DNA of 8,797 bases from Actinomycetota bacterium (GTDB lineage: Bacteria; Actinomycetota; Thermoleophilia; Gaiellales; Gaiellaceae): NCBI GenBank assembly GCA_013696595.1, contig JACCYG010000051.1, positions 1 through 8,797 of the forward strand. Direction: 5' to 3'. Shown piece by piece: positions 1 through 5,336 of the stretch. Positions within the stretch are counted from its first letter, which is position 1. Every line of letters begins with the position of its first letter. A program made the position numbers and the translations under genes. Under the pieces are notes generated by a model. It ran no database searches. It was given only the letters and a program-made list of their open reading frames with translations, and was not told the origin of the DNA.

Positions 1-396
1 ATCCTCGACACGTCCTTCGTCGTCCTCAAACGGCTGAAGTACCGGCGGCCGCCCTGGGGCGCCGACCACAACCACTTCTACCACCGTTTCCTCCGCATCG
101 GGTTCTCGCAGCGGCGCACGGTGATGTACCTCTACCTCTGGGCGGCGCTTCTCGCCGCGAGCGCGATCCTCGTCCGCTTCGTCCCGCCGCGCCCGCGAAA
201 GGACTGGGATCTCGAGAACACGCTGATCGTCGGCGGCGTCGGCCTGGTCGTCCTCGCGACGTCGGTGTGGATGGTCTACACGCTCGAGATCCTGAAAGCG
301 CGTCACCTCCGCGTGCTCGGCTTCGGCCGCTGGGCGACGCGCGAAAGCGAGCGGGAAGAGGCGGTCGAGGAAGTCCTTACCGCAGGCCCGCGCTAG
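1..396 (+). CDS. wecA: WecA/TagO-type polyprenyl-phosphate GlcNAc-1-phosphate transferase, C-terminal part
   Basis: The frame is open from base 1 to the TAG at 394-396, so only the last 131 residues are present. This membrane enzyme family transfers a sugar-1-phosphate from a UDP-sugar to undecaprenyl phosphate, the first step of cell-wall polymer or O-glycan assembly. The visible part begins with ILDT, which fits the family's cytoplasmic aspartate-containing segment. Then comes RRPPWGADHNHFYHRF (residues 15-30), corresponding to the family's basic loop ending in an HxHH-type motif, here HFYH. Two hydrophobic segments follow, at about residues 41-60 and 74-98, and then a charged cytoplasmic tail. 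A wecA-like gene just upstream of atpB is known in actinobacteria such as Mycobacterium (rfe, Rv1302), which supports the call. An internal GTG at 121 is not the start, because conserved family sequence lies before it. The exact sugar substrate cannot be told. Confidence 0.85.
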   Translation: MLDTSFVVLKRLKYRRPPWGADHNHFYHRFLRIGFSQRRTVMYLYLWAALLAASAILVRFVPPRPRKDWDLENTLIVGGVGLVVLATSVWMVYTLEILKARHLRVLGFGRWATRESEREEAVEEVLTAGPR

Positions 397-1424
397 CGGC
401 CATTCGTCCCGGGCGTCACAGGGAGGGCGAGCCGGAGCAGGTCGGCCGGATCCCGTCGAACGCGGTCTCGCCACGCGCCCTTCGACTTCTTCTCGACGTC
501 GATTTCGGCTGGGTCGTCGAGAAAGCGAAGCCGGCCTTCGCGCGCCAGCTGCTCGTCGATCGCACCGAGCCGCCCCTCGAAGATCGACCAGACCGGTGTC
601 CCGAGGACGGCCGCCTCGCGGTTCATCGTTCCCCCGGCGGAGACGAGCAGGTCGGCGAGCGCGACGAGGCTCCGCCCGTCGACGGCGCGCCCAGGAACGA
701 CGAGGCGCGGGTAGGCGAGTGCGCGCACGGCGTGCGCCTGCTCCGGCGTTCGCGCGAGCACGACCGTTTGGGTGTTCTCGTCGGAGCTCAGCCGCTCGAG
801 CGCGCGCGGGAGGACCGGGTTCTCGGATCCGCCGAGGTAGAGGGCGTACGAGGGCGCGGTCCGGACGACGGCCAGCGTCGAGTTGCGCGCGACCCCCAGG
901 TCCTGGAGCACGGACTCGTCCGGCTCGAAGTCCGAGAGGTAGTACTCCTCCTTCAGGCCCGGGTAGCGAACGAGCTTCGGCGGCCGCGCGCCGTAGCGGG
1001 CGAGGCGGTCGGGTGGAATCGCGTCGGGCACGAGCACGCGCGACGCGAGGCGGCAGTTCGCATGGTGCTGGAGGACGGCCCACTCGTAGTCGAACATCGT
1101 CGTGTTCGGGACGCGGAGGAGGCGGCATGCAGGCGGCAGGTCGGTCGAGCCGTGGGCGAGCGCGCAGTCGAAGCGCCGCCCACGTGCAAAGCGCAGGAGC
1201 TGTGGAATGCGGCCGGCGGCGGCGCGGGCCTTTCCGAGCCGGTTGGCGCCGCCGTGACGGCCGAGGGCCGTGTAGGCATGGCCCCAATCGTCCAGGAGCT
1301 CGATCGTGTGCGAGAGCGGCCGCGCCGTGATCGTGACGTCGTGCCCGTCCCGCTCGAGAAGCTCGACGAGCGGCCGGAGCACGAGGACGTGCGCGGTGTT
1401 CGTGAGATCGACCCAGACGCGCAT
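393..1424 (-). CDS. DUF354 family protein (GT-B-like, UDP-GlcNAc 2-epimerase/glycosyltransferase fold)
   Basis: This is a 343-residue protein, a normal length for DUF354. It opens with MRVWVDLTNTAHV, the family's characteristic first strand and loop. ITARPLSHTIELLDDWG follows at residues 32-48, and a glycine-rich step GRHGGANRLGK at 55-65. The C-terminal half carries SAGGTMNREAAVLGTPVWS (262-280) and EGRLGAIDEQL (283-293). These match the nucleotide-sugar-binding region of GT-B enzymes, with its glycine turn and acidic residue. I chose the ATG at 1422-1424 because it places the family motif at the N terminus. An in-frame TTG at 1497-1499 would add 25 low-complexity residues and lacks a good ribosome site, though the ATG also has only a weak one. 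The stop overlaps the convergent wecA-like stop. No biochemical role is established for the family as far as I know; a role in surface polysaccharide synthesis is inferred from fold and neighbour. Confidence 0.85.
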   Translation of the reverse strand: MRVWVDLTNTAHVLVLRPLVELLERDGHDVTITARPLSHTIELLDDWGHAYTALGRHGGANRLGKARAAAGRIPQLLRFARGRRFDCALAHGSTDLPPACRLLRVPNTTMFDYEWAVLQHHANCRLASRVLVPDAIPPDRLARYGARPPKLVRYPGLKEEYYLSDFEPDESVLQDLGVARNSTLAVVRTAPSYALYLGGSENPVLPRALERLSSDENTQTVVLARTPEQAHAVRALAYPRLVVPGRAVDGRSLVALADLLVSAGGTMNREAAVLGTPVWSIFEGRLGAIDEQLAREGRLRFLDDPAEIDVEKKSKGAWRDRVRRDPADLLRLALPVTPGTNGR

Positions 1425-1694
1425 CGCGCCGGATCGTAGTCCCGGTGGTGGCCCATTCCCTCCGAAGTCGTGACAGCCTCGGCACGAACCGCGCAACAAA
1501 CGCGCGTTCTCCGGCGATACGCTGATGCGTGAGCAGGGGGCGGGTCGGGACCCGAATTACCCGCGCGCGACCTCGACGATCATCTCGCCCAGGCCTCGCA
1601 CAAAGTCGGCGTCAGAACGCCCATTTCCCTTCTAGGCAAGGGCTTTGCGGCTGTTACGAACTCGCCGTCGCTGATAAGCTCGCGGCCGCGTGCG
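1425..1694. other. Divergent intergenic region between DUF354 gene and ATP synthase genes
   Basis: These 270 bases must hold the promoter of the leftward DUF354 gene and probably that of the rightward ATP synthase genes. I see no convincing -35/-10 pair on either strand. The best rightward candidate, TTGCGG (1645-1650) with GATAAG (1673-1678), has a 22-base spacer, which is too long. Two small hairpins are visible. One is at 1486-1509 (GAAC-GCGC arms with one bulged C and an AACAAAC loop). The other is at 1541-1554 (CGGGT/ACCCG with a CGGG loop). No rightward ORF here has a usable start codon. Confidence 0.5.
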
Positions 1695-1904
1695 ATGATC
1701 GCTTCCGCAATCGCAGACCGCACATCTTTCGACCCTCTCGGGGCGGGCGCCATGCTTCTCGGCGTGCTCTTCGCCTGCGTGGGTATTGGAGCCCTCGTGG
1801 GGTGGGCTGCCGGCTCGACGGACATCGGGATCGCGATCGGCTCCGTGGTGGGGATCCCGGCCGCGATCGTCGCGGTCTTCAGCGCGTACCGAAGGGCGTT
1901 CTGA
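1695..1904 (+). CDS. atpZ: AtpZ/AtpI-like small membrane protein of the ATP synthase operon
   Basis: This 69-residue protein has two predicted membrane helices, about residues 15-39 and 44-64, joined by a short GWAAGSTDIG turn. The pattern IGALVGWAAG...IGIAIGSVVGIPAAIVAVF resembles the ATPase_gene1/AtpZ family, small hydrophobic proteins at the start of F1Fo ATP synthase operons that are linked to Fo assembly and Mg/Ca transport. The aspartate and aromatic residues common in the AtpZ turn are not clear here. The ATG at 1695 has no good ribosome site. The in-frame ATG at 1752 starts directly at the first helix, and GC bias at third positions rises sharply from there, so the shorter form (50 residues) is possible. 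The TGA at 1902-1904 shares its A with the next gene's ATG, which suggests translational coupling. The family call rests on size, topology and position more than on motifs. Confidence 0.65.
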   Translation: MIASAIADRTSFDPLGAGAMLLGVLFACVGIGALVGWAAGSTDIGIAIGSVVGIPAAIVAVFSAYRRAF

Positions 1905-2293
1905 TGTCCGCCTTCTTGACGCCGCGCCCGATGCCGGAGCGCCGACTACCGCTCGTCGCGGGCGGAACGGTGGTCGCTCTCGCGCTTCCGGTCTTCCTCC
2001 TCGCAGGTTGGCGGCCGCAGGGCTGGGCGCTCGGCGCCGTCCTCTGGGCCGGGAGCCAGCTGCTCGGCCTCGTTTTCGCACGAGTCGGAATCAACGAGCC
2101 GACCCTGCGCGGCTCCGGCGTCGTCGCCTTCGGGATGATGCTCCGCGGGATCCTGCTCATGCTCGTCGCCCTCGCCGTCGCAGTCACCGACCCTCACCTC
2201 GCGGTCGCCGGCGCCCTCGTCTACGCGGCGGGCTATTCCGTCGAGCTCGCGTTGAGCCTGGCCCTGTACTTCGCGGGAGAACCGAAGCGATGA
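1904..2293 (+). CDS. atpI: ATP synthase subunit I-like membrane protein
   Basis: This 129-residue protein has four hydrophobic segments, at about residues 17-34, 42-60, 72-94 and 98-124, and a basic cytoplasmic N terminus (PRPMPERR). That fits the ATP synthase I (AtpI) type of protein found just before atpB; AtpI helps c-ring assembly in several bacteria. The M. tuberculosis counterpart by position would be Rv1303, between the wecA homologue and atpB. The start is set by a good ribosome site, GAAGGG at 1891-1896, seven bases before the ATG at 1904. The frame is open much further upstream, but that extension is arginine-rich shadow sequence of the preceding gene. The stop overlaps the atpB start in ATGA (2290-2293). 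Sequence similarity within this family is weak, so position and topology carry the call. Confidence 0.7.
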   Translation: MSAFLTPRPMPERRLPLVAGGTVVALALPVFLLAGWRPQGWALGAVLWAGSQLLGLVFARVGINEPTLRGSGVVAFGMMLRGILLMLVALAVAVTDPHLAVAGALVYAAGYSVELALSLALYFAGEPKR

Positions 2294-3114
2294 GCCTTGT
2301 CCTGGCGGTCGAGGAGTTCAGCCCCGAGCACGAGTTCGTGCTCGACCCGTGGGTCCCCTTCGAGCTCGGCCCGATCGACCTGTCGATCAACAAGGCCGTC
2401 GTCTATCTCTGGCTCGGCGGACTCGTGACGATCCTGTTCGGGGTCTGGTTCATGCGCTTCGGGCTCTCTCTGCGTCCGAGTCGGCGCCAGACTACGGGTG
2501 AAAGCCTCTACGACGCGCTTCAGGGCCAGATCGCGGAAGGCAACCTTCCGAGCCGCGCGATCGGCCGTTGGTTCCCGTACGTCGCCTCGCTCTTCCTCTT
2601 CATCTGGATCCTGAACCTGATCGGCTTCATCCCGCTTCCGATCTCGAGCGAGAAGTTCCACGCCTTCGGGCTCGACCTTCCGACCTGGGGGATCTACGCG
2701 GCGACCGCGAACCTGAGCGTCACGCTCGCGCTCGCCTTCATCACGTTCGGCGCCACGCACGTCGAGGGCGTTCGGTACAACGGCCCGGTCGGTTATTTCA
2801 AGAGCTGGATCCCGGCCGGCGCTCCCAAGCCGCTGCTGGGGCTGATCGTCCCGCTCGAGGTGATCTCGCAGTTCATGCGCCTCGTCTCGCTCTCCGTGCG
2901 TTTGTACGCGAACATGCTCGCCGGCCACATGCTCTTCCTCGTCATGATCGGCCTCATCTTCATCTTCTCGTCCTATTACCTGATCGTCCCGTCCATCCTC
3001 TTCGGGACGGTCGTCTACATCTTCGAGGTCGCGATCGTCGTGACGATCCAGGCCTTCGTCTTCGCGCTCTTGTCGGCGATCTACATCGGCGGCGCCATCG
3101 AACCGGAACACTGA
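2290..3114 (+). CDS. atpB: F1Fo ATP synthase subunit a
   Basis: Subunit a (274 residues) forms the stator half-channels that carry protons to and from the c-ring. The essential arginine is R204 within LSVRLYANMLAGHM (201-214). This matches the E. coli R210 region, with histidine in place of E219, as in mitochondrial and many other bacterial forms. TIQAFVFALLSAIYIG (252-267) contains the conserved glutamine Q254. WILNLIGFIPLP (106-117) is the usual conserved helix end. Five to six membrane segments are visible. The ATG at 2290-2292 overlaps the upstream stop by four bases and has GGGAG at 2275-2279 as ribosome site. The longer in-frame opening back to 1786 is arginine-rich shadow sequence and not part of the protein. 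Confidence 0.97.
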   Translation: MSLVLAVEEFSPEHEFVLDPWVPFELGPIDLSINKAVVYLWLGGLVTILFGVWFMRFGLSLRPSRRQTTGESLYDALQGQIAEGNLPSRAIGRWFPYVASLFLFIWILNLIGFIPLPISSEKFHAFGLDLPTWGIYAATANLSVTLALAFITFGATHVEGVRYNGPVGYFKSWIPAGAPKPLLGLIVPLEVISQFMRLVSLSVRLYANMLAGHMLFLVMIGLIFIFSSYYLIVPSILFGTVVYIFEVAIVVTIQAFVFALLSAIYIGGAIEPEH

Positions 3115-3131
3115 AAGGGAGGGACACGTTG
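3114..3131 (+). promoter_or_regulatory. Strong ribosome binding site fixing the TTG start of atpE
   Basis: AAAGGGAGGG at 3114-3123 begins on the last base of the atpB stop. Its GGAGG core (3118-3122) lies six bases before the TTG at 3129-3131. No ATG or GTG is available at the right place in this frame, so the site decides for a TTG start. A near-perfect ribosome site fits the need for many c subunits per complex. Confidence 0.85.
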
Positions 3132-3392
3132 GACATCGTTCTTGCAGCGACCAGTGACGAAGGGCTCGCCAGCCTGGGGAAGGCGATCGCCTTCGGCGTC
3201 GGCGTGGGGCTCGGCGCCGTCGGAGCCGGAATCGGCATCGGCAACATCTTCGGCTCGATGATTCAGGCCGTCGCCCGCCAACCCGAGCTTCGCGGCGAGC
3301 TCACGGGCATCCAGTGGCTCGGGTTCGCTCTCACCGAGGCGGTCGTGTTCTACGCGCTTCTTGGCGGGCTGCTCGCGTACGTCCTCGTTTAA
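3129..3392 (+). CDS. atpE: F1Fo ATP synthase subunit c
   Basis: This 87-residue hairpin protein is the monomer of the rotor ring. Helix 1 carries the glycine-repeat motif GVGVGLGAVGAGIGIG (24-39), used for tight ring packing. The cytoplasmic loop is ARQPEL (49-54), with the conserved RQP. Helix 2 contains GFALTEAVVFYALLGG (65-80), with the ion-binding glutamate E70. Helix 1 lacks the glutamine, and E70 is followed by Ala rather than Ser/Thr, so the Na+-site signature is absent and proton coupling is expected. Translation starts at TTG. A short N-terminal extension (DIVLAATSDEG) precedes helix 1. The gene lies 14 bases after atpB and is followed by an unusually long, hairpin-containing gap before atpF. 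Confidence 0.96.
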   Translation: MDIVLAATSDEGLASLGKAIAFGVGVGLGAVGAGIGIGNIFGSMIQAVARQPELRGELTGIQWLGFALTEAVVFYALLGGLLAYVLV

Positions 3393-3427
3393 TGGCGACC
3401 CCCATCCCCGCATCTCGCACTCTCCGG

Positions 3428-3444
3428 CGCGCTGCAAAGCGGCG
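3428..3444 (+). other. Small hairpin with GCAA tetraloop after atpE
   Basis: Arms CGCGCT (3428-3433) and AGCG-(G)-CG (3438-3444) pair over six base pairs with one bulged G at 3442. They close a GCAA loop, a stable GNRA tetraloop. The hairpin lies 35 bases after the atpE stop and upstream of a larger hairpin. It is read directly from the sequence, but function is unknown. Confidence 0.5.
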
Positions 3445-3463
3445 TCACGCGTCGTCCTCAGTC

Positions 3464-3490
3464 GCGCTCGTAGCCTCCGGCTACAAGCGC
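3464..3490 (+). terminator. Terminator-like or RNA-stabilising hairpin in the atpE-atpF gap
   Basis: GCGCT-C-GTAGCC (3464-3475) pairs with GGCTAC-A-AGCGC (3479-3490), giving eleven base pairs around one C-A mismatch and a TCC loop. No T-run follows directly; the nearest, TTTT, lies about 25 bases downstream. It is therefore not a classical intrinsic terminator. In this position, between the highly translated c-subunit gene and atpF, it could attenuate transcription, block 3' exonucleases, or mark a processing site that raises c-subunit yield relative to b and delta. The other 166 bases of the gap (3393-3558) hold no gene. Confidence 0.6.
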
Positions 3491-3558
3491 TCCCTGCGTC
3501 CTAGCCTGACTTGCTTTTCGCGGCCGGAGAGCACGATCTGCGTGGACGGTGATCGCTG

Positions 3559-4119
3559 ATGGCTATCGGGCTCCTTCTCGCGCAGGAAGAAGGCGGCGGC
3601 GGCGATGCGCTGATCGACGTCGTGCCTGGGCTCATGATCTGGACGATCATCACATTCCTGATCGTGCTGTTCGTTCTGCGCAAGCTCGCCTTCGGCCGGA
3701 TCCAGGCCCTGATCGACGAGCGGCGCGAGCGGATCCGCCAGGCGCTCGACGAAGCGGACAAGGCGCGCGAGGAGGCGCGTCAGCTTCGCGAGATCACGAG
3801 GCAGGAGCGCGAGGAGGCAAAGGCCGAGCGCGACAAGATGTTCGAGGAGACACGCCGGCAGGGCCAAGAGCAGTTCCGCCGGGCGCGCGAGGAGGCGGCA
3901 GCCGATCTCGAGCGGCGGCTCGAGGAGAACCAACGGGCGCTCGAGGCCGAGAACCGGAAGTTCAGGGAGCAGATCCGTCGTGACGTCGTCGAGCTCACGC
4001 TGCTCGCCTCCGAGAAGGTGACGAAGAAAACACTCGACGACGCCGACCAGCGCCGTCTGATCGACGAGACCGTCAAGGAGATCGACGTCGCGCGGCTTGC
4101 CTCCGACGGCGACCGGTAA
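3559..4119 (+). CDS. atpF: F1Fo ATP synthase subunit b
   Basis: Subunit b (186 residues) is the peripheral stalk that holds F1 against subunit a. A short N terminus (MAIGLLLAQEEGGGG) precedes one membrane helix, at about residues 21-41 (VVPGLMIWTI and onward). The helix is followed by the conserved junction RKLAFGRIQALIDERRERI (41-59). From about 50 to 175 the chain is almost wholly charged (Glu, Arg, Gln, Lys, Ala), as expected of the long dimeric coiled coil. It ends with a delta-binding region including ASEKVTKKTLD (150-160). The ATG at 3559 has GGACGGTGATC (3544-3554), which matches the extended anti-Shine-Dalgarno complement at 8 of 11 positions. The stop TAA overlaps the atpH ATG by one base. 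Length and order fit the family. Confidence 0.95.
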   Translation: MAIGLLLAQEEGGGGDALIDVVPGLMIWTIITFLIVLFVLRKLAFGRIQALIDERRERIRQALDEADKAREEARQLREITRQEREEAKAERDKMFEETRRQGQEQFRRAREEAAADLERRLEENQRALEAENRKFREQIRRDVVELTLLASEKVTKKTLDDADQRRLIDETVKEIDVARLASDGDR

Positions 4120-4652
4120 TGGCGGTCGCCCACCGGATCTACGCGGAGGCCCTTCTCGGCGCGGCGAAGGAGGCCAAGCGCGTCGACGAGGTGCGCGAGA
4201 ACTTCGCCACCTTCGCCGCCTCACTCGAAGAGTCGCCCGAGCTCCGCAACCTTGTCCGAAACCCGCAGATCGAGACGCGCGCCAAGAAAGAGGTCCTCGA
4301 GGCCGTTCTCGACGGTGCTGACGAGGTGTTCCTCAACTTCATTCTCCTCACTGCCGACAAGAACCGAGTCGGCGAGCTGGAGGAGGTCTACGAGGAATGG
4401 GAGCGCTTGCTCGCGGAGGAGGAGAAGATCCTCGCGGTCGAGCTGACGACCGCGGTCGAGCTCTCGGACGCCGAGGCCGCGAAGATCGTGAAGCAGATCG
4501 AGGAATCGGCCGGCCGTCGCGTGGAAGCGACCCGGTCCGTCGACCCGGATCTGATCGGCGGTCTTGTCCTGCAAGCGGGGTCGCTCCGCCTCGACGCCAG
4601 CGTCCGCGGCCGCTTGAGCGAGCTCCGCGAGGAGCTTCTGGCCACCGGTTAG
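4119..4652 (+). CDS. atpH: F1Fo ATP synthase subunit delta
   Basis: Delta (177 residues; OSCP equivalent) caps the alpha3beta3 head and binds the end of the b stalk. The N-terminal helical domain starts with AHRIYAEALLGAAKE (4-18), matching the family's RYAxAL opening. The C-terminal signature VDPDLIGGLVLQAGSLRLD (141-159), followed by ASVRGRLSELREEL, is the conserved region VDPxLIGGxxxxxGxxxxDxSVxxRLxxL. The start overlaps the atpF stop (TAATG), implying coupled translation. In most bacterial operons atpA follows at once. Here the operon breaks, and a pseudogene and a ferritin/Tat block intervene before atpA resumes at 7879. Confidence 0.95.
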   Translation: MAVAHRIYAEALLGAAKEAKRVDEVRENFATFAASLEESPELRNLVRNPQIETRAKKEVLEAVLDGADEVFLNFILLTADKNRVGELEEVYEEWERLLAEEEKILAVELTTAVELSDAEAAKIVKQIEESAGRRVEATRSVDPDLIGGLVLQAGSLRLDASVRGRLSELREELLATG

Positions 4653-4748
4653 CGGCCGACTCGTCAGCACTTAAAAACCGCCCACAGCGTCTGGTCTCCT
4701 GCCCGACCGAGCCATGCCCCCCGCAACCGGTTCCTCCGCCGGTCGGCG
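4653..4748. other. Gap after atpH, no clear gene
   Basis: These 96 bases are the left edge of the interruption in the ATP synthase operon. A 7-base inverted repeat (CCGACCG near 4703, CGGTCGG near 4740) with a loop of about 30 bases is present, but it is weak as a terminator. No inverted terminal repeat, tRNA end or integrase site can be seen that would explain the interruption as a mobile insertion. Confidence 0.4.
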
Positions 4749-5173
4749 ATGCTCATCTTCATTCTGGCCGCTCTTGGTCTCGGCGCTGTGGCGTCGCCGC
4801 GCGGTTCGGTCTGCTACCCGCCCGTCGCGTTCTACGTGAACAGGCAATCGGGCGCCGCCCGTAGCTCGCGGCCGTGGTGCGCGGGGGAAGCCTCAATACG
4901 TCGACGTGCTGGAGCTCCTCGTCCCGCCACTGGGGCCTCGCGCGTCTCCGCCGCGCGCGCTGGTACACGTTCACGCTCCACGTCAAGTGGTCTTCGAATC
5001 CGTCCGTGGGCTTCGTCGAGGTCTGGCTGAACGGCCGCAAGGTCGTGCCGAAGCGGCAGACGCGACGCTGTACAACGGCCAGTTCGCCTACGTGAAGCAG
5101 GGGGTTGTACCGGAGCTCGCCCGGCAGGAAGCACGTCGTCTACCACGACGGCCTCCGGCGCTACCGGCCGTAG
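4749..5173 (+). pseudogene. Decayed heparin-lyase-like polysaccharide lyase gene
   Basis: Four pieces in changing frames together resemble the C-terminal half of secreted polysaccharide lyases of the heparin lyase I-like (concanavalin fold) type. Piece 1 (from 4749) reads like a signal peptide, MLIFILAALGLGAVAS, and continues to PPVAFYV. Piece 2 is open from 4865 in another frame. It gives VVRGGSLNTSTC, then WYTFTLHVKW, then GFVEVWLNGRKVVP. Piece 3 (about 5053-5103) gives ATLYNGQFAYVKQG. Piece 4 (5105-5173) gives LYRSS, then KHVVYHDGLRRYRP and a TAG. The last shift lies in a run of five G (5100-5104). The middle of the protein, between signal peptide and lyase core, seems to be missing. The family assignment is from memory of conserved strings such as HVKW and VEVWLNG. 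Sequencing error could explain one shift but hardly three plus a deletion. Confidence 0.7.
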
Positions 5174-5186
5174 GCAGTTCCACACT

Positions 5187-5214
5187 GATCGGCGCTCCTC
5201 CCGCTGAACCGATC
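5187..5214 (+). repeat. Inverted repeat GATCGG-N16-CCGATC
   Basis: Perfect 6-base arms at 5187-5192 and 5209-5214 are separated by 16 bases, just after the pseudogene stop. This is the first of three inverted repeats in the 163-base leader (5174-5336) of the ferritin-like genes. It could be a weak hairpin or an operator; the sequence alone does not decide. Confidence 0.4.
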
Positions 5215-5232
5215 CGCACGGCCGGACGAATG

Positions 5233-5263
5233 CCCCGTGCACACGACGAAGTTGTGCAGGGGG
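5233..5263 (+). terminator. GC-rich hairpin upstream of the ferritin-like genes
   Basis: CCCC (5233-5236) and TGCACA (5238-5243) pair with TGTGCA (5253-5258) and GGGG (5260-5263), with G-G opposed at 5237/5259. An inner AC/GT pair closes a GAA loop beyond a two-base bulge. No T-run follows. It may end transcription coming from the ATP synthase genes and pseudogene, or be part of the leader RNA of the next gene. Its left arm includes CCCGTGCAC, which recurs at 5304-5312. Confidence 0.5.
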
Positions 5264-5290
5264 AAGCTTAGGGGGGAATCGGTGCTGCGT

Positions 5291-5329
5291 ATCTCCTTGG
5301 GCGCCCGTGCACGACGGACCCAAGGAGGT
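5291..5329 (+). promoter_or_regulatory. Hairpin sequestering the Shine-Dalgarno sequence of the ferritin-like lipoprotein gene
   Basis: ATCTCCTTGGG (5291-5301) pairs with CCCAAGGAGGT (5319-5329) over eleven consecutive positions, ten Watson-Crick and one T-G. The right arm contains the complete ribosome site AAGGAGGT (5322-5329), which lies seven bases before the ATG at 5337. The loop holds a smaller stem, CCGT (5305-5308) with ACGG (5314-5317), closing GCACG. The left arm therefore mimics the 16S anti-Shine-Dalgarno sequence. As drawn, the structure would hide the ribosome site until melted or displaced, as in translational switches. What signal would open it is not visible. Confidence 0.65.
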
Positions 5330-5336
5330 CAACGCT

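Noticed and set aside
267..1439. Long rightward ORF of 390 codons opposite the DUF354 gene
   Set aside because: Arginine-rich, low-complexity translation in the shadow of a clear DUF354 protein on the other strand; GC-rich DNA keeps antisense frames open.
1645..1678. TTGCGG ... GATAAG as sigma-70-like promoter for the ATP synthase genes
   Set aside because: Spacer of 22 bases is too long, and the -10 match is poor.
1786..2289. 168-codon N-terminal extension of atpB
   Set aside because: Arginine/proline-rich shadow of the AtpZ- and AtpI-like genes; the ATG at 2290 with GGGAG gives the normal subunit a length.
2233..3111. 292-codon leftward ORF opposite atpB
   Set aside because: Its Asp/Arg/Glu-rich sequence is what antisense of hydrophobic codons gives; atpB is certain.
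3129..3392. Sodium-coupled c-ring
   Set aside because: The Na+-binding pattern (Gln in helix 1, Ser/Thr after the ion-binding Glu in helix 2) is absent; E70 is followed by Ala.
3314..3559. 81-codon rightward ORF spanning the atpE-atpF gap
   Set aside because: Starts inside atpE in another frame, has no family motif and no good ribosome site; the hairpins explain the gap better.
3481..4224. 247-codon leftward ORF opposite atpF and atpH
   Set aside because: Leucine-rich antisense of a coiled-coil gene; no motif, no ribosome site of note.
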